Below, one piece after another: positions 1-5,570 of a stretch of 5,570 bases of DNA. The notes under the pieces are model-generated. The model was not told the origin of the DNA. It made no database searches and saw nothing but the letters and a program-made list of their open reading frames with translations. Position 1 is the stretch's first letter, and each line of letters opens with the position of its first letter. The DNA is from Limisphaerales bacterium (GTDB taxonomy: Bacteria; Verrucomicrobiota; Verrucomicrobiia; Limisphaerales; PALSA-1396): positions 588 to 6,157 of the forward strand of contig PLJQ01000106.1 in assembly GCA_003140275.1 (NCBI GenBank), written 5' to 3'. The position numbers were made by a program, and so were the translations under genes.

Positions 1-727
1 GCAGAATGTTTTCCACCTTGCCCAGCTTCTCATCCTGCAGGTTCTTGACGGATGTGCCGATGAGCTTGCTCGCCTTCTGGACCTGGCCCAGGCGCGACGC
101 CGGAATCATGAATCGACTTTCACCCTCGATATGGTCCTTGTCCCAGGTCCCATCCGCCTTGCGGGGGGAAACGATGTTGGGCGCACGCTCCGTCTTGCGT
201 TGGCCATCCTGAACCGCATCACCTGTTTGGACAAAGGTGTAGGCGGGTTCCTTGCCGTAATAGCGATAGACTTGTGACAGATGATCGGAGTCGGAGTATT
301 CAGCCCACTTCGACGTCTCGAATTTAGGCGCGGCCTTCAGTTTCTCTTTGTCGGCATTCAGATGAAGGACTTTGTTTGCGACATCGTGATGCAAGGCGCA
401 CGGCGGCACGGCCGTAAGGGTATCGCCAATACCGATGAATCCGCCGGTGGACAGGATCACCTGGACGATCCGGCCGGATTCCACATCCACCGCGAGGTCT
501 TCCACTTTGCCGAGTTTTTCGTCCTGATAATTTTTGACGGTCATCCCGATGATGTCGCTGGCTTTGGCCGCTCCGTTCAGCCGATCCGCCCGCCGCGCAT
601 TGGGAGCGCGTTCATGAGTGTAATCCGGTCGATCCGTTTTTGGATTGGGTGGGTCTTGGGCCAGAGCCGAGAACGCCAGGACCGAGGCGGCGGAGGCGCT
701 GATGATGATTTGCAGTTTCTGTTTCAT
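1..727 (-). CDS. Exported protein with two PRC-barrel domains, C-terminus beyond the left edge
   Basis: The frame is open from an ATG at 725-727 to the window edge, giving 242 complete codons and no stop. Residues 1-23 look like a Sec signal peptide (KQK, a hydrophobic stretch, then SALA before Q24). After a Pro/Arg-rich linker, a first PRC-barrel domain spans about 56-125, with the pattern VKNYQDEKLGKVEDL, then VDVESGRIVQVIL, then GGFIGIGD. A second copy begins at 219 with VKNLQDEKLGKVENI and runs off the window. PRC-barrels are small beta-barrel modules found in ribosome-maturation, photosynthetic and many stress-associated proteins. No enzymatic role is implied, and an exported double copy may be a periplasmic binding or scaffold protein. 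The start is supported by the signal peptide; an AGAGAA lies about 9 nt upstream. The gene is divergent from the serine protease and has a structured, A-rich leader. Domain assignment is fairly secure; function is unknown. Confidence 0.85.
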   Translation of the reverse strand, partial: MKQKLQIIISASAASVLAFSALAQDPPNPKTDRPDYTHERAPNARRADRLNGAAKASDIIGMTVKNYQDEKLGKVEDLAVDVESGRIVQVILSTGGFIGIGDTLTAVPPCALHHDVANKVLHLNADKEKLKAAPKFETSKWAEYSDSDHLSQVYRYYGKEPAYTFVQTGDAVQDGQRKTERAPNIVSPRKADGTWDKDHIEGESRFMIPASRLGQVQKASKLIGTSVKNLQDEKLGKVENIL

Positions 728-775
728 ATTTTTTGTTCTCTTTCGTGTTTTGTTTTGCTTCGTTGTGTTTTTCTT

Positions 776-802
776 GTGTGGAAAGCATTCGCTTTCTCAC
801 AC
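776..802 (-). promoter_or_regulatory. Stem-loop in the 5' leader of the PRC-barrel gene
   Basis: GTGTG at 776-780 plus GAAAGC at 781-786 pair with GCTTTC at 791-796 and CACAC at 798-802. The loop is ATTC and one base (797) is unpaired, so the stem has 11 pairs. On the minus strand it lies about 50 nt upstream of the ATG and is followed by a very A-rich, C/G-poor leader. No T-run follows it on either strand in the right place, so it does not look like an intrinsic terminator. It could stabilise the mRNA or affect translation. The pairing is seen directly; the role is inferred. Confidence 0.4.
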
Positions 803-832
803 CGTCCACCCTAAGCGAGGAGCGTGAGATAG

Positions 833-874
833 CGCCACGGGGTATTATCCCACTTTGAGGGGGGGATACTCCCC
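833..874 (-). promoter_or_regulatory. Tandem G-run/C-run dyads in the PRC-barrel/protease divergent spacer
   Basis: Dyad 1 (861-874) reads GGGGGATACTCCCC on the plus strand. Dyad 2 (839-851) reads GGGGTATTATCCC. On the minus strand dyad 2 is followed by CCCCGTGGCG (842-833) and a possible -10, CTATCT (832-827). Dyad 1 differs at one of 14 positions from a dyad upstream of the AI-2E gene, and the CCCC[G/A]TGGCG element recurs there too. This looks like a regulator-binding region. It could serve the PRC-barrel gene, the divergent protease gene, or both. The regulator is not in the window. Confidence 0.45.
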
Positions 875-937
875 TGTAGTCGAAACGCTGACAGCAAAAT
901 CAAAGTGACTCAGACTGCACGAAAGCGTACCCGGGCG

Positions 938-943
938 TAATCT
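938..943 (+). promoter_or_regulatory. Possible -10 box of the serine protease gene
   Basis: TAATCT matches the sigma-70 -10 consensus at five of six positions. It ends 7 bp before the GTG start at 951, so a transcript from it would be leaderless or nearly so. At 17-bp spacing the -35 position (915-920, CTGCAC) is poor. This is a weak call, noted because the only Shine-Dalgarno-like sequence (AGGAG, 947-951) overlaps the start codon and is too close to work normally. Confidence 0.2.
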
Positions 944-950
944 GGCAGGA

Positions 951-1805
951 GTGAAATTAAATCGGATTTTTTGGTTGGGCTTGGGGCTGGCTTGCGCGGT
1001 CACTCCTTCGCGGTTGCACGCGGCGTTAACGCCCGAAAAACTTTACCAAAAAGTTTTACCCTCGGTGATGACGTTGGAAGTGGAAAACCTAAGTGGGGAA
1101 AATTTTGTCGGCAGCGCCGTGCTCGCTCTGGCAGACGATGCCGCGCTGACGGCCTGGCACGTCGTCGCCGACGCGCGTTCAGTTTGGGCCGTCTTCGCCA
1201 ACGGACAACGCGTGAAAGTGATCGGGTGCATTGATCATGACGGCTTGCGCGATCTGGCATTGCTGAAGTTGGAAAAACGGCTGCCCCACCGGCAGGCGGC
1301 CCTCTGCCGGGAACTGCAATCCGTGGCCGCTCGCGCTTATGTAATCGGCGCGCCCAGAGGCTATGATTTTAGCATCAGCGATGGATTGATCAGCCAGATT
1401 CGGAGCGTGGACGGTGTTCCCCAGTATCAACTGTCTTGCCCCATCTCTCCGGGCAATAGCGGGAGTCCGATCCTCAACAATCGTGGTGAAGTTATCGGGA
1501 TTGTCTCTTGGACGAAGGCGGACGCGCAGAATGTGAGTTTTGCCATCCCAACTGGGGAATTTATCCGACTCAAGGTTGCCGAACGCCCGTTGACTTGGGA
1601 GCAACTGGCGGCCACCCCACCTCCGGCCCCGCCTGCCAAGTTGATAAAATCGCGCCATAGCACCGACAAAGCGCTCGAAGAAACGGCTGATGCGGAGAGT
1701 TTCGTCGCGTTCCAGAAATGGCTGGATGACTCCGTTGGCAAATCCGTGACCGTCGTGGTTCAGGAAGCAGGACGAACCAACATTTTCAATTTCACCGTAA
1801 AGTAA
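951..1805 (+). CDS. Exported trypsin-like serine protease (S1C/HtrA-type fold, no PDZ domain)
   Basis: The 284-residue product has a signal peptide ending near residue 24 (RLHA before ALTPEK), so it should act in the periplasm or envelope. The chymotrypsin-fold protease domain covers about 30-210. The triad is readable: His70 in LTAWHVV, Asp101 in RDLALLKL, and Ser170 in SPGNSGSP. The region VIGAPRGYDFSISDGLIS and the closing GEVIGIVSW/VSFAIPTGEF match the DegP/HtrA pattern. After a proline-rich linker (222-230, TPPPAPPAK) there are about 54 residues of unrecognised sequence, not a PDZ domain, so length is well below the usual 450-500 residues of DegP. The GTG start is chosen because it alone gives an intact signal peptide; no in-frame ATG fits better. 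It is alone on the plus strand, divergent from the PRC-barrel gene. A role in protein quality control is inferred from the family, and substrates are unknown. Confidence 0.9.
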   Translation: MKLNRIFWLGLGLACAVTPSRLHAALTPEKLYQKVLPSVMTLEVENLSGENFVGSAVLALADDAALTAWHVVADARSVWAVFANGQRVKVIGCIDHDGLRDLALLKLEKRLPHRQAALCRELQSVAARAYVIGAPRGYDFSISDGLISQIRSVDGVPQYQLSCPISPGNSGSPILNNRGEVIGIVSWTKADAQNVSFAIPTGEFIRLKVAERPLTWEQLAATPPPAPPAKLIKSRHSTDKALEETADAESFVAFQKWLDDSVGKSVTVVVQEAGRTNIFNFTVK

Positions 1806-1820
1806 GAAAATGTGGTCGGC

Positions 1821-2993
1821 TCATCGGGAGAGAAGCTCGCTGACGTGCGACATCGAGGGGACACGGTCGCAAATGACCTTGATCGACACCAGGATCGGCA
1901 CCGACAACAAGGCTCCCGGCACACCCCAGAGCCACGTCCAGAAGATCAACGAAACAAAAATAACCACGGGATTGAGCGTGAAGCGTCGGCCCAGCAAGAC
2001 CGGCGTGATAAAGTTGGCTTCCAACAGATGGAGCAGCAGATACCAGGCGGGCGGCAGGAGTCCCATCCACAGCGTGTCGAAAGTGAGCAGGCCGACACTG
2101 GCCAGCAGGAAGACTCCGGCGACGGGACCGAAGTAGGGAACAAAATTGAACACCGCCACGAGGATTCCCCAAAGGGCGGCATTGGGCACGCCCAGGAAGT
2201 AGAGCCCCCCACTCACGACCATGCCCAGGCCAATGTTAATCAGCGTAACCGAAAACAAGTAGTTGGAAATGTTTTGCTGAATCTCATGGCTGATCTCGAC
2301 CGCGCGTTTTTTGTCGCTCAAGGTCGGCATCACGTGGACCAGTTTCTGCAAAAATAAGTCGCCGGAGGCGAGCAGCAGGTAAAGCAGGACCAGCGTCTCG
2401 CCCACTCCCGCCAGGAACGTGCCCGTCCAGTTCATGAGCGAACTGGTGCCACGGTTGTCCTTGACCTCCACTGTGGGCGCTTTCGTTTGTTCTGCCTTTT
2501 TTTCCGCCTCCGTCGCGCCGAGGTTGTTCACGGCGGCCGCCGCCTGAGTGATCCGTGCGCCGCGCGGGAAAATTGTCTGAACCCGTTGTCGCAACTGGGT
2601 CATGTGTTCGGGCGCGTCATTCACCCACGTCATGGCGGGCCGCCACAAATGGTAGAAACCAACCCCGACGACGGTCATCAATACGCTTAACACGATCACC
2701 GCCGCGAACGGTGGCCGAATGTGGCAGTAAGCCAACCAGCGGATGAGCGGTTTCAGGGTCATCCCCGCCATACAAGCTAGGAAGACCGGCAAGACCACGG
2801 GACGGGCGAAGTAAACGAAGGCAACCACACCGAGTACAACCAGGAGGAATTGCAGCGAAATCGTTTTAGTTGCTGCCGCGGCGCTCGATAAAACGGGCGG
2901 TGGCTCGCTGCCGGGCGCTGCTTCACGCGGTGTCTCTGCGACCGCTGGGTAATCCGTGGCCGCAATAGGCTGGGTTGTCGTTGCGGCGTACAT
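1821..2993 (-). CDS. AI-2E family transporter (PF01594-type membrane protein)
   Basis: The product is 390 residues. A 46-residue Ala/Pro/Thr-rich, probably cytoplasmic N-terminus is followed by hydrophobic segments near 47-63, 65-80, 96-117, 192-210, 244-267, 272-297, 300-324 and 340-372. The long hydrophilic stretch at about 119-190 between the third and fourth segments is typical of the family. Signature regions are visible: NFVPYFGP (283-290), E325 with NFITPVLLGRR (327-337), then NPVVIFVSLIFWTWLWGVPG (341-360) and a final helix ending IKVICD. Members are inner-membrane permeases; some export AI-2 or ions such as Na+/Li+, and the substrate cannot be read from sequence. The ATG at 2993 is preceded by only a weak GAAAG. 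Its 3' end meets the protease gene tail-to-tail with 15 bp between stops. The spacer upstream carries paired dyads that may regulate it. Confidence 0.93.
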   Translation of the reverse strand: MYAATTTQPIAATDYPAVAETPREAAPGSEPPPVLSSAAAATKTISLQFLLVVLGVVAFVYFARPVVLPVFLACMAGMTLKPLIRWLAYCHIRPPFAAVIVLSVLMTVVGVGFYHLWRPAMTWVNDAPEHMTQLRQRVQTIFPRGARITQAAAAVNNLGATEAEKKAEQTKAPTVEVKDNRGTSSLMNWTGTFLAGVGETLVLLYLLLASGDLFLQKLVHVMPTLSDKKRAVEISHEIQQNISNYLFSVTLINIGLGMVVSGGLYFLGVPNAALWGILVAVFNFVPYFGPVAGVFLLASVGLLTFDTLWMGLLPPAWYLLLHLLEANFITPVLLGRRFTLNPVVIFVSLIFWTWLWGVPGALLSVPILVSIKVICDRVPSMSHVSELLSR

Positions 2994-3022
2994 AATTGTG
3001 GCTTTCGTTGCATAGTACGCTA

Positions 3023-3067
3023 CGCCATGGGGCGACCCTTACCAACGGGGGGTATCCCCCATGTTGG
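3023..3067 (-). promoter_or_regulatory. Paired G-run/C-run dyads upstream of the AI-2E gene
   Basis: On the minus strand, GGGGGATACCCCCC (3060-3047) is followed 8 nt later by GGGTCGCCCC (3038-3029) and then CCCCATGGCG (3032-3023). The order and near-identity match the spacer of the PRC-barrel gene. The first dyad has extra flanking arms, CCAAC (3042-3046) and GTTGG (3063-3067), making a 26-bp interrupted palindrome. A possible -10, TACTAT, lies at 3017-3012, with no good -35 at standard spacing, which would suit activator dependence. There is no T-run, so it is not a terminator. The regulatory role is inferred. Confidence 0.45.
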
Positions 3068-3217
3068 ATTATTGGAGGCGCTCTCCTATTGACGCAGAGC
3101 CAGACCCGTGCGGAACTGTGTAGCAAGGCGCGAGGGATGTGCGACGCGAACAAGAAAGTTCAGATTTAGGACACGACCCGGGGATTCATTCTTTTGGTGC
3201 GTTGTCGGGCAATGCAA

Positions 3218-3835
3218 TCAGTTTTTCGGTAATTGTGTTTGAGTCCTGATCTGGTTCGTCGCCGGCCATTTTGTTTTCGAAAGCAACAGCCCGAACACTT
3301 CGTGGTAGAGGTTCTCCATGTCCTGACTCACGCCTGCCAGCGCACGGGCGCGATCGGGTTGAGACTCGTTTTCGGCGGCAACTTTCGCCAGATGCCAGGC
3401 ATAACTCAGCGCCTCAGTCTGGGTTAAAAGCAAGCTCAGTTCAAACTGGTCGCCGGTTTGACCCAATAATTCCTTCTGCTTGGTGGCAGCAATCGCTTCG
3501 CGTGTGGCTGCCTCGCCGGGCGGAAGCCGGATGTCATCCAGATTGATCGATGGATCGCGCCTGGCAAATTCCTCCAATAGTTTCGCTCCGGTTGCGGAAG
3601 TAGCGGCAATTTTCTTGACCAGTTTTTTAACCTCAACCTGTTCCCGCTTGATGTAGCGCAGGAGGCTGACATTCTTTTGATCGTCCAGAAGTTGATGGAG
3701 CAAACTGTAGCAGTTATTCCGTGTCGTTGGCGTGGCGCCGCTTTCGGCCGGAAGCTTTGCCTTCGGCGATTGACAGCCCGTCAGAACGCAGATGACCGTT
3801 AACATCACCGTGAGAATTGATGGGATGATCTTCAA
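3218..3835 (-). CDS. Helical lipoprotein of unknown function
   Basis: The product has 205 residues. Residues 1-20 are a type II signal peptide with lipobox LTGC, so Cys21 should be lipidated and the protein membrane-anchored. A Pro/Thr-rich linker (22-39) leads to an almost wholly alpha-helical body, with likely helices at about 41-56, 60-92, 107-123, 128-155 and 162-187. The layout loosely resembles DUF4142-type four-helix proteins, but I do not recognise the family with confidence. Acidic and His residues (Glu141, His148, Glu175, His178) could be metal ligands; this is only a guess. The start is TTG: it gives the intact lipoprotein signal, and no upstream in-frame ATG exists before the previous gene. 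No clear ribosome-binding site is visible. It lies 59 bp after the FAD oxidoreductase gene on the same strand, so co-transcription is possible. Confidence 0.75.
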   Translation of the reverse strand: MKIIPSILTVMLTVICVLTGCQSPKAKLPAESGATPTTRNNCYSLLHQLLDDQKNVSLLRYIKREQVEVKKLVKKIAATSATGAKLLEEFARRDPSINLDDIRLPPGEAATREAIAATKQKELLGQTGDQFELSLLLTQTEALSYAWHLAKVAAENESQPDRARALAGVSQDMENLYHEVFGLLLSKTKWPATNQIRTQTQLPKN

Positions 3836-3894
3836 GGTATTTTCACGGCGCAGCCTGATCGTCTCTAACGGATCATTTGAATTGAAACATGGAA

Positions 3895-5136
3895 CTAGCC
3901 CGGGCGACCGAAGGTGGTATCCAGTGACTTCAGGTTACGGGTGTTTTGGAGGGCCTTCGGGTTCAACCGCGAATGCTGCAAAATCCAGCGAGGTACGACC
4001 GCCCGTTCTTCCTCTGGACGATTCATGACCAAGGCGGCGCAAAGGGTTTGCTTTTTAAGCCACCAGACACTGAACTGCTTTTCATACATGTTGCCGCGAT
4101 AAACCACCTGGTCATAGCCAGTCGCATCGCCCCAAAATTCATAAGAAAGGTCAAAAACATCCGAGAAGAAATAGGGGACATGGATAAATGGCTGGAGTTT
4201 TCCCATCAGGTTGCGCATCGCAACCCGCCCTTGCTCCACGGCGTTGTCCCAATGCTCCACGCGCATGCGGCGATGGAAAATTGGATCGGGGTAGTTGGCG
4301 ATATCACCCGCAGCCCAAACGCCCGGCACACTGGTCTCAAGGAATTTATTGACCTTGATACCGCCGTCCGTGTCCAGCGGTGTCCGGTGAAACAGTTCCA
4401 TGGATGGGGTCACTCCAATTCCTGCCACGACAAAATCTGTGGGCACTTGATTTCCCGATGCCAATACGACCTGGCACTCATGATTCTTGCGCGTCAAGGC
4501 AACCACCTTTTCACTTTTCATAAAGGTAATGCCGCGATTCACAAACTGATGCTCAAAAAAGGTTGAAACGGGTGGTGTGAACAAACGTTTCCACACCTGG
4601 TCATCGGGAAAAACCATGGTCGTGCGCACTCCGTGGCTGGCCAAAACGGAGGCCACCTCCATGCCAATAAAACCTGATCCGATCACCACGGCCCGCTTGC
4701 CTCGTTTGATCTGCTCCCGAATGGCCTGCGAATCCTTCATCTGCCGCAGATAAAATAGCCCGGATCGGTTGGCCCCCGGCACCTTTAACCGGCGAACCGT
4801 CGAACCCGTGGCGATCAGCAATTGATCAAAGCCAATGACTTTACCTGAACTGCTTTGAAGACGGCGCCGGCGAAAGTCCACTTTCCTCACCAGGAAGTTG
4901 CGGAAAACTGCGATGCCATGTTTGCGATAAAAAGCGGCGTCAGAAATCAGAAGATCGCTGGCTTCTTCCTTGCCGGCTAGAAAACCTTTCGACAAAGGCG
5001 GACGTTCATAGGGCAGCGCATTTTCTGCCGTTACAATTGCCAGCTCTCCGCTTTTGCCGCTCTGGGCGACGAACTCCTTGGCGGCGTACCCAGCTACTAC
5101 GCCCCCGCCCAGGATGACGATCGGAAAGGACTTCAT
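3895..5136 (-). CDS. FAD/NAD(P)H-dependent oxidoreductase, ferredoxin-reductase/MDHAR-like
   Basis: The 413-residue cytoplasmic flavoenzyme has the full two-dinucleotide-fold layout. The FAD site is GGGVVAG (10-16) with PYERPPLSK (42-50) and IATGS (108-112). The NAD(P)H site is GSGFIGME (153-160). A second FAD contact is AAGDIA (275-280), followed by RVEHWDNAVEQG (292-303) and the C-terminal PYFFSDVFDLSYEFWGD (321-337). These motifs match the family of putidaredoxin/rubredoxin reductases, AIF and plant monodehydroascorbate reductase. The stretch FPDDQVWKRLFTPPVSTFFE and GGIKVNKFLETSVPGV look especially MDHAR-like. There is no redox-active CxxxxC disulfide, so it is a one-electron-partner reductase type rather than a glutathione or lipoamide reductase. 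The electron acceptor is unknown and no ferredoxin or rubredoxin gene is adjacent. A rhodanese gene lies 68 bp upstream on the same strand. No good Shine-Dalgarno precedes the ATG. Confidence 0.92.
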   Translation of the reverse strand: MKSFPIVILGGGVVAGYAAKEFVAQSGKSGELAIVTAENALPYERPPLSKGFLAGKEEASDLLISDAAFYRKHGIAVFRNFLVRKVDFRRRRLQSSSGKVIGFDQLLIATGSTVRRLKVPGANRSGLFYLRQMKDSQAIREQIKRGKRAVVIGSGFIGMEVASVLASHGVRTTMVFPDDQVWKRLFTPPVSTFFEHQFVNRGITFMKSEKVVALTRKNHECQVVLASGNQVPTDFVVAGIGVTPSMELFHRTPLDTDGGIKVNKFLETSVPGVWAAGDIANYPDPIFHRRMRVEHWDNAVEQGRVAMRNLMGKLQPFIHVPYFFSDVFDLSYEFWGDATGYDQVVYRGNMYEKQFSVWWLKKQTLCAALVMNRPEEERAVVPRWILQHSRLNPKALQNTRNLKSLDTTFGRPG

Positions 5137-5204
5137 GGCTTTGGAGCGAAGCAGCGTTTCACTTTGTTAATTAGGTTATCTGCCGGAAGCACTGAGAAGC
5201 GCTA

Positions 5205-5570
5205 CTACCTCGCAATTTTCAAGCCGTTCTCCTTCCAGGACTCAAAGCCGCCGTCCATTTCCATGACGGAATAACCCTTCGCGGCGAACTGCATCGCGGC
5301 GTGGGCGCCCAGATGACAGTTTTGGGCATAGCAGTAAACGATGTTCATAGTATCCCGGCGCAGACCGGCCAGGGTGCTCCATTTTTCCTGGGGAAGACTG
5401 ATCGCCCCGGGGACATGGCCCTTCTTGAAGTCTTTAGCCTCCCGCACGTCGATGATGGCCACATCCTCTCCTTTCTCAATCTGGTGGCTTACCTCGACGG
5501 GTCCCGTCGTGAAAGCCATTTTGTCCGCGAAGAATTGTTTCGCCTTCGCCGCGTTGCTCTTGAATGTTTT
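5205..5570 (-). CDS. Rhodanese-domain protein, N-terminus beyond the right edge
   Basis: The frame is open from the stop at 5205-5207 to the window edge, giving 121 residues. An ATG at 5519 could be a start, but the 17 residues before it (KTFKSNAAKAKQFFADK) are in frame and read like coding sequence continuous with AFTTGPVEV, so I favour a start outside the window. The body is a single rhodanese domain: IIDVREAKDFKKGHVPGAISLP, then the active-site region IVYCYAQNCHLGAHAA, then GYSVMEMDGGFESWKENG. The Cys of VYC is the expected sulfur-carrying nucleophile. The loop after it (YAQNC) is unlike the classic CxxxxR of thiosulfate sulfurtransferases and places a second Cys five residues on. No signal peptide is visible. 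It probably heads or sits within a transcript with the FAD oxidoreductase. Its role in sulfane-sulfur transfer is a family inference. Confidence 0.87.
   Translation of the reverse strand, partial: KTFKSNAAKAKQFFADKMAFTTGPVEVSHQIEKGEDVAIIDVREAKDFKKGHVPGAISLPQEKWSTLAGLRRDTMNIVYCYAQNCHLGAHAAMQFAAKGYSVMEMDGGFESWKENGLKIAR

Noticed and set aside
281..814. Plus-strand open frame of 177 codons
   Set aside because: It is antisense to the PRC-barrel gene, has no recognisable domain, and its reverse strand encodes a clear signal peptide and PRC-barrel motifs.
981..995. Possible lipobox around Cys15 of the serine protease
   Set aside because: The residues before it (GLA) fit the lipobox poorly and the hydrophobic stretch would be too short. 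A signal peptidase I site at LHA is better.
1179..1658. Minus-strand open frame of 159 codons opposite the serine protease gene
   Set aside because: It is an antisense shadow. The plus strand encodes the complete catalytic triad in one frame.
1812..2357. Plus-strand open frame of 181 codons opposite the AI-2E gene
   Set aside because: Its composition is Gln/Asp/His/Arg-rich, as expected from reading antisense to a hydrophobic protein. The minus strand carries the family signatures.
3042..3067. Rho-independent terminator for the lipoprotein gene
   Set aside because: There is no T-run after the dyad, it lies 150 bp beyond the stop codon, and its core recurs upstream of another gene.
3946..4566. 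Plus-strand open frame of 206 codons opposite the FAD oxidoreductase gene
   Set aside because: No domain is visible, and it lies fully antisense to a gene with intact FAD and NAD(P)H motifs.
5517..5519. ATG as the start of the rhodanese protein
   Set aside because: The frame stays open to the window edge with coding-like sequence before it and no good ribosome-binding site, so the true start is more likely outside the window.

Overview
The window holds six protein-coding genes and no RNA genes, mobile elements or CRISPR arrays. It reads like a chromosomal housekeeping or stress segment of an uncultured or environmental Gram-negative bacterium. Three products carry export signals (two Sec-type signal peptides and one lipobox), GC content is moderately high, and ribosome-binding sites are weak or absent. 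The mix of a tandem PRC-barrel protein, an AI-2E permease and an MDHAR-like reductase beside a rhodanese would suit Verrucomicrobiota (Pedosphaera-like). That placement comes from general impression, not from a search.

Layout. The left edge (1-727, minus) is an exported protein with two PRC-barrel domains. Its 3' end lies beyond the window, so it has no stop codon here. A 223-bp divergent spacer (728-950) holds a leader stem-loop and two G-run/C-run dyads. A trypsin-like serine protease follows on the plus strand (951-1805). It converges, with only 15 bp between stops and no visible terminator, on an AI-2E family membrane protein (1821-2993, minus). The 224-bp spacer upstream of that gene (2994-3217) contains the same kind of G-run/C-run dyad pair; its remainder (about 3068-3217) shows nothing I can name. 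The right part is a same-strand set, in transcription order: a rhodanese-domain protein (5' end beyond the right edge), an FAD/NAD(P)H-dependent ferredoxin-reductase-like enzyme, and a small helical lipoprotein.

How the genes may work together. The rhodanese and the FAD enzyme are 68 bp apart and the lipoprotein follows after 59 bp, so one redox/sulfur-related transcript is plausible. The PRC-barrel and AI-2E genes are separated by the protease gene but share a promoter-region architecture: a near-identical 14-bp dyad, a second GGG...CCCC element, then CCCC[G/A]TGGCG. This hints at a common regulator for envelope or stress functions. It is the most interesting signal in the window. I see no convincing evidence of a wholly new enzymatic system.
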